Shown here piece by piece: positions 16,834 through 20,158 of a stretch of DNA of 20,158 nt. Source of the DNA: a virus. The notes under the pieces were generated by a model that did no database searches, was not told the DNA's origin, and saw only the letters and a list, made by a program, of their open reading frames with translations. Within the stretch, counting starts at the first letter, position 1; every line of letters starts with the position of its first letter. A program made the position numbers and the translations under genes. Where the stretch lies: positions 1 to 20,158 of the IMG/VR virus record IMGVR_UViG_3300030090_006528, one strand, 5' to 3'.

Positions 16834-17958
16834 TTATCCAGTTGGTACGTCATCATTACCAATTTCAATATCATCAATACCAAATTCATCTGCCTTATAA
16901 TTCATAATCAAAGCATCACAAATCATATTGTAAATTCTCTGTTTATTAACATCATCCTTTAGTACTCTTGATTCAAAATCTTTAGACTGAAATTTAATTT
17001 CCTCACCTGTTTCTGGGTCCTTATAGGTATACCAAGCACCTGATACTGTGACTAGTTTATAGTCCTTTAGTACCTGTAGCCATCCACCTATATCATCGAC
17101 GCCTGATTCAAAAAAGATATTAAATTCTGCAGTCCTTAATGGTGGTCCCATTCTGTTTTTAACAACAACAGCTTTTGTTTTAATTCCAATAACCTGTTCC
17201 TTACCATTTACCTTTGCCTTTATTTGTCCAGCAGCCTTTAACCTTAACCTACAACTTGCATGAAATTGTAATGCCTTTCCACCACTTGTTGTCCAAGGGT
17301 CACCAAACATAACACCAAGCTTTTGCCTTAATTGGTTAGTAAATACACATGCAATTCTTTGTCTACCAATAAGATTTGTAATTTTCCTCATTGCCTTTGA
17401 CATAACAATTGCCTTTCCTGTAGACCATCCATCCTTGTCATAATCTGCAGATTGTTCTACCTTAGTAGTTGCAGCTGCAACAGAATCAACAACTATAGTT
17501 ACAAGTTTATCCTTATCAGATTCTCTTGCCTTAAGTATAATAGTTTCCATTACCTCAAATATATCCTCAACTGTTTCAAGCTGAATATATAACATTTTTG
17601 ATACATCGATACCAATTGCTCTTAAGAACTCCTCATTCATAGCATTTTCAGTATCAATATAAACTGCAGTACCACCTTGCTTTTGTGTATTTGCCAAGAG
17701 ATGGGCAGAAAGCAGTGATTTACCACTTGCCTCCATACCCGTTATCTCGGTTATTCTACCTACTGGAATTCCACCATTTGGTCTATTAGCAATAGCTAGG
17801 TCAAGAACAGAAGAGCCAGTACTTATCCATTCAGTTAAATCTGTAGGTGTATCCTCAGACCCATCCAAGAAATAAGCAACCTTAAAATCCTTGAATTTTT
17901 TATTTAATGAATCTGCAAGTACATTTGCCAAATCATCTCTTTTGTTTCCTTTAGCCAT
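16834..17958 (-). CDS. uvsX: UvsX/RecA-type recombinase
   Basis: ATP-dependent strand-exchange protein that forms filaments on ssDNA for recombination, repair and recombination-primed replication. 374 residues: an N-terminal linker, STGSSVLDLAI (46-56), Walker A GMEASGKS (74-81), YIDTENAM (100-107) with the catalytic glutamate region, Walker B VTIVVDSVAA (153-162), an L1/L2-type DNA-binding region around MRKITNLI...CVFTNQLR, then KALQFHASCRLRL and an acidic C-terminal tail (DEFGIDDIEIGNDD). The tail resembles the regulatory acidic tails of RecA/UvsX. AAGGAG precedes the start. It sits directly downstream of its likely partner SSB. A UvsY-type mediator was not recognised in this window. Confidence 0.95.
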   Translation of the reverse strand: MAKGNKRDDLANVLADSLNKKFKDFKVAYFLDGSEDTPTDLTEWISTGSSVLDLAIANRPNGGIPVGRITEITGMEASGKSLLSAHLLANTQKQGGTAVYIDTENAMNEEFLRAIGIDVSKMLYIQLETVEDIFEVMETIILKARESDKDKLVTIVVDSVAAATTKVEQSADYDKDGWSTGKAIVMSKAMRKITNLIGRQRIACVFTNQLRQKLGVMFGDPWTTSGGKALQFHASCRLRLKAAGQIKAKVNGKEQVIGIKTKAVVVKNRMGPPLRTAEFNIFFESGVDDIGGWLQVLKDYKLVTVSGAWYTYKDPETGEEIKFQSKDFESRVLKDDVNKQRIYNMICDALIMNYKADEFGIDDIEIGNDDVPTG

Positions 17959-17968
17959 CTATTACTCC

Positions 17969-18733
17969 TTAGTTATTATCGTTAAATAAATCATCAAATG
18001 CATCACCAATATCATCAGCCTTCTTTACACCTTCTGGTGCTGCAGTAGCTGCAACTGGTTGTTCATTTTGTTGTTCCTCATCGCCACCATCTAACCAAGT
18101 TTGTAATGCACCTTTAAGTGTATCATAATCAACCTTTTTATAGATATCATGGATATCTTGTTGATTATTCATAATCTTATCAGCTACATTTTTATCCTCA
18201 GTTGCTGGTGTTTGATTAGGTTTAACCATAATTGTTGTTTTTGGGAATCTTTCAGTTCCTTCTGCTGGGTGGAATGTTACTACAACATCTCTACCAGATG
18301 AAAGATCAGTAATATCACCATAATCAGGGTCTGCAATAAATTGCAAAAGTTCCTGGTATACTGTTTTACCAAATCCCCAGAACTTTACACCTTCTGATTC
18401 CTGTCCTCTTACAATAACTGGAAGATAACATCTCATTTTAGGTTCCATTTTCTTACCTAATTTCCAATCATCTCTGTTACCTGATGATTTTAACTTTTCA
18501 GAAAATTCTACAACAGGGTCAGCCTCACCAAATGTCACGGGTGACAAATAGTTTTTCTTACCTAAATCATAGTGAAAATAAAGTTCAATAAATGGGTTGT
18601 CCTTATTATACTGATAAGGTACTATACGTACCTGATTCTTACCAGGTTCTGGTTTCCATAAATTGTTTGTACGAGTCGTTTGACTCTGTAAATTGTTGAG
18701 CTTAGCTCGGATTGCATTCAAATCAATTGCCAT
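17969..18733 (-). CDS. Single-stranded DNA-binding protein, T4 gp32-like
   Basis: 254 residues. The N-terminus has a short basic region (RAKLNNLQSQTTRTNNLWKP), then a gp32-type OB core (NQVRIVPY, FIELYFHYDLG, RCYLPVIVRG, VKFWGFGKTVYQELLQFI, DLSSGRDVVVTF). The C-terminus ends in a low-complexity linker and an acidic tail (KADDIGDAFDDLFND) typical of SSBs that recruit replication partners. Unlike T4 gp32 there is only one cysteine, so the structural zinc site is absent. The ATG follows AAAGGAG, almost identical to the groEL leader, suggesting strong translation. A TATATT promoter about 40 bases upstream probably starts the unit that includes UvsX, nuclease, helicase and RNR. The assignment is strong because of the tail, the core pattern and UvsX next door. 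Confidence 0.92.
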   Translation of the reverse strand: MAIDLNAIRAKLNNLQSQTTRTNNLWKPEPGKNQVRIVPYQYNKDNPFIELYFHYDLGKKNYLSPVTFGEADPVVEFSEKLKSSGNRDDWKLGKKMEPKMRCYLPVIVRGQESEGVKFWGFGKTVYQELLQFIADPDYGDITDLSSGRDVVVTFHPAEGTERFPKTTIMVKPNQTPATEDKNVADKIMNNQQDIHDIYKKVDYDTLKGALQTWLDGGDEEQQNEQPVAATAAPEGVKKADDIGDAFDDLFNDNN

Positions 18734-18773
18734 TTTTTTCTCCTTTAATTTTGTTATTCATTGATTTCACATT

Positions 18774-18802
18774 AATATAACAAAAATTTCTTTAATCTGA
18801 AA
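18774..18802 (-). promoter_or_regulatory. Promoter upstream of the SSB gene
   Basis: Minus-strand TTTCAG (18802-18797), 17 bp spacer ending TTGT, TATATT (18779-18774). The -35 lies inside the 3' end of uvsE. It gives a leader of roughly 35 bases with AAAGGAG before the SSB start. Confidence 0.6.
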
Positions 18803-19802
18803 CTTCTGTTAAAACTTTTTTATATTTTTTTAGTGCCAATTCCTTGGCCTTTGCCTCGACAACAACATCGATGTCAAGTCCATAATCATTAATATCTGAT
18901 TTAATATAATCGGAATGTGCCTGTTCCTTAATTTTTTGGCATTCCTTGTACATTTTTTCCATTGTAGGAAAATCGTGGATTTGTTCCAATGTAATATTAC
19001 TGTCATTTAGAAAGTTTTCCACCTTTAGCATTTTTTCCTTACGCCTTGATTCTGAATAATGCGTACATTGTTTTACACCTTTTGGCCATGTAGATGCTGC
19101 AAGTTTTAGTGCCTGTTCCTCGGTAAGTCCACCTGTACAAAATTTGTGGTGATAGTAGTCGAATACAATAGGTATGCCTACGACCTTGTAAATACCTTCG
19201 TATAGGTCCACAACAGAATACATAGATGCCTTGTCGTCGTTTTCGATAGTTAGACGGGATTGTACACCTGGTGATGTTGTTAGATAATTTTTACAAAACC
19301 TTTCGAGTGCAGATTTTTTATCACCATAGGCACCACCAACATGAATGTTAATTTTTGCCATACGAGACCTAGGTAAACCCATAAGGTCCATAATTTGTGA
19401 TGATTTATTTAGTTCGTTAATTGCAGAATCAACAACCTTTTGACTTGGTGATGCAAGAACACAGAATTGACCTGGATGGAATGAAAGACGTTGGCCATAT
19501 TTTTTTGCCAAATTACCAGCACCTTTTAGTACCATACAAAGTTTTTTGTAGTCAGGTAGGTCTGTAAATTCATATTCGGACATCCACGGAAATATATCGG
19601 AAGGCATCCTAAATACCTTAATACCATTTTCGTTGTTCCATTTAATAATTTCCACAAGGTCACGAGCATTTGCAAGACATAGTTCAGACACATAATCCAA
19701 ACCTTTTGCATCGAATGTACGCCTAATCATAGAGCGTTTTGCGTTAATACCTTTTTTACGTAATTGCATGTTAATACATGCGTATCCTAATTGTTTTGCC
19801 AT
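18792..19802 (-). CDS. uvsE: UV damage endonuclease (UvdE/UvsE)
   Basis: Nicks DNA 5' of UV photoproducts and other lesions, starting alternative excision repair. 336 residues with the TIM-barrel metal-site motifs of the family: FRMPSDIFPW (64-73), SFHPGQFCVLASP (106-118), INIHVGGAYGDK (150-161), TIENDDK (184-190) and VFDYYHHKF with the histidine pair. The usual carboxylated lysine region is consistent. No Shine-Dalgarno precedes the ATG; a TATATT element ends nine bases upstream, so the message may be leaderless. Presence suggests a phage exposed to sunlight (surface-water or skin-like habitats are possible); the sequence does not decide. The C-terminal 60 residues are lysine-rich helix with no recognised domain. 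Confidence 0.95.
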   Translation of the reverse strand: MAKQLGYACINMQLRKKGINAKRSMIRRTFDAKGLDYVSELCLANARDLVEIIKWNNENGIKVFRMPSDIFPWMSEYEFTDLPDYKKLCMVLKGAGNLAKKYGQRLSFHPGQFCVLASPSQKVVDSAINELNKSSQIMDLMGLPRSRMAKINIHVGGAYGDKKSALERFCKNYLTTSPGVQSRLTIENDDKASMYSVVDLYEGIYKVVGIPIVFDYYHHKFCTGGLTEEQALKLAASTWPKGVKQCTHYSESRRKEKMLKVENFLNDSNITLEQIHDFPTMEKMYKECQKIKEQAHSDYIKSDINDYGLDIDVVVEAKAKELALKKYKKVLTEVSD

Positions 19803-19811
19803 ATTGTATAT

Positions 19812-19840
19812 AATATAATAAATTTATGCCGTTTTCCAAA
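19812..19840 (-). promoter_or_regulatory. Weaker promoter-like element upstream of uvsE
   Basis: Minus-strand TTTGGA (19840-19835), 17 bp spacer, TATATT (19817-19812), but without the TTGT before the -10 seen in the other four. Nine bases then the uvsE ATG, so any transcript would be essentially leaderless. Confidence 0.4.
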
Positions 19841-20144
19841 ATAATTGTACACAAATTATTGCGGTTGCCAATAAAAGTGATGTTAATGTTTTAAGATTTA
19901 TACCTTCACCCATAAGCCACCATGTTAAAAATGCGTATGATACAATACCAAGTCCAAATGCAAGAAATCTACCAGGCCAAAGAAGGCCATCGAAATGTTC
20001 GACTGCATATTTTGTACCTAAAATAAATAAATATGAAATAAGGAATCCTGTTGCTGCCAGGATGTGTGGATGGTCTGCAAACCATTTCCATTTGAATTGT
20101 CCATTGGTTTGGAACCAGATTAAGATTTGACCACTCAAGTACAT
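19824..20144 (-). CDS. Small multi-pass membrane protein, unknown; may extend past the window edge
   Basis: 106 residues from the ATG at 20144, with about four hydrophobic segments: SGQILIWF (near the start), ILAATGFLISYLFILGTKY (28-46), GRFLAFGLGIVSYAFLTWWLM (58-78) and TLTSLLLATAIICVQLFW (86-103). The loops are short, with a Trp/His-rich FKWKWFADHPH stretch between the first and second. The frame stays open upstream of 20144 (Ile-Ala-Ile-Thr) to the edge, and that stretch is hydrophobic, so the true start could lie outside and the first helix may be longer. No Shine-Dalgarno is visible close to the ATG, which favours that. Function unknown; no lysis or transport family is recognised. Confidence 0.7.
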   Translation of the reverse strand: MYLSGQILIWFQTNGQFKWKWFADHPHILAATGFLISYLFILGTKYAVEHFDGLLWPGRFLAFGLGIVSYAFLTWWLMGEGINLKTLTSLLLATAIICVQLFWKTA

Positions 20145-20158
20145 GGTTATTGCAATTG

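Overview
This is a 20 kb, A+T-rich (by eye about two-thirds A+T), tightly packed stretch of what is almost certainly a large tailed-phage genome. Every gene I can support lies on the minus strand, so the window reads right to left, with gene overlaps of 1-32 bases and little intergenic space. The phage assignment rests on the mixture of T4-type replication and recombination proteins (gp32-like SSB, UvsX, RNase H-like 5' nuclease, gp41-type helicase), nucleotide-metabolism genes and small hypotheticals. No tRNA, rRNA, CRISPR, insertion sequence or integrase was seen. The host cannot be named from this sequence; most genes carry good AAGGAG-type ribosome sites.

Layout in transcription order (right to left). 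20144-19824: small membrane protein, possibly cut by the window edge. 19802-18792: UV damage endonuclease. 18733-11586: SSB, UvsX, 5' nuclease and replicative helicase, then both class I ribonucleotide reductase subunits. 11579-10103: a small Zn-ribbon protein, cysteine synthase and a DUF2452 protein. 10047-7819: an FAD oxidoreductase, a dUTPase-like/HAD phosphatase fusion and an unknown protein. 7729-7166: a TraR/DksA-like Zn-finger protein. 7126-3595: a bacterial-type DNA polymerase III alpha encoded as two adjacent genes. 3602-1083: a P-loop dNMP kinase fused to a ThyA-like domain, then two adjacent divergent ThyX-like proteins. 1083-1: GroES, then GroEL, which runs off the left edge.

A repeated promoter-like motif (T-rich -35, 17 bp spacer, TATATT -10, usually preceded by TTGT) precedes four of these blocks, with a weaker copy before the UV endonuclease gene. 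It suggests separate units: UvsE; SSB to DUF2452; FAD oxidoreductase to unknown; Zn-finger; polymerase to GroEL. At the polymerase gene the -10 element ends 6 bases before the ATG, and at the UV endonuclease gene 9 bases before it. Neither has a Shine-Dalgarno sequence, which points to leaderless mRNAs.

Together the genes form a DNA replication, repair and precursor factory. RNR makes dNDPs, the dUTPase-like protein could supply dUMP, ThyX/ThyA-like enzymes could alkylate the pyrimidine, the fused kinase could phosphorylate the product, and the split Pol III would use it. The most unusual points are: (1) the Pol III palm domain divided between two polypeptides just before the catalytic aspartates; (2) a kinase-ThyA fusion next to two diverged ThyX-like paralogs, which raises the possibility of a non-canonical pyrimidine pathway; (3) a helicase whose C-terminal motif continues in the -1 frame; (4) the leaderless promoter architecture.
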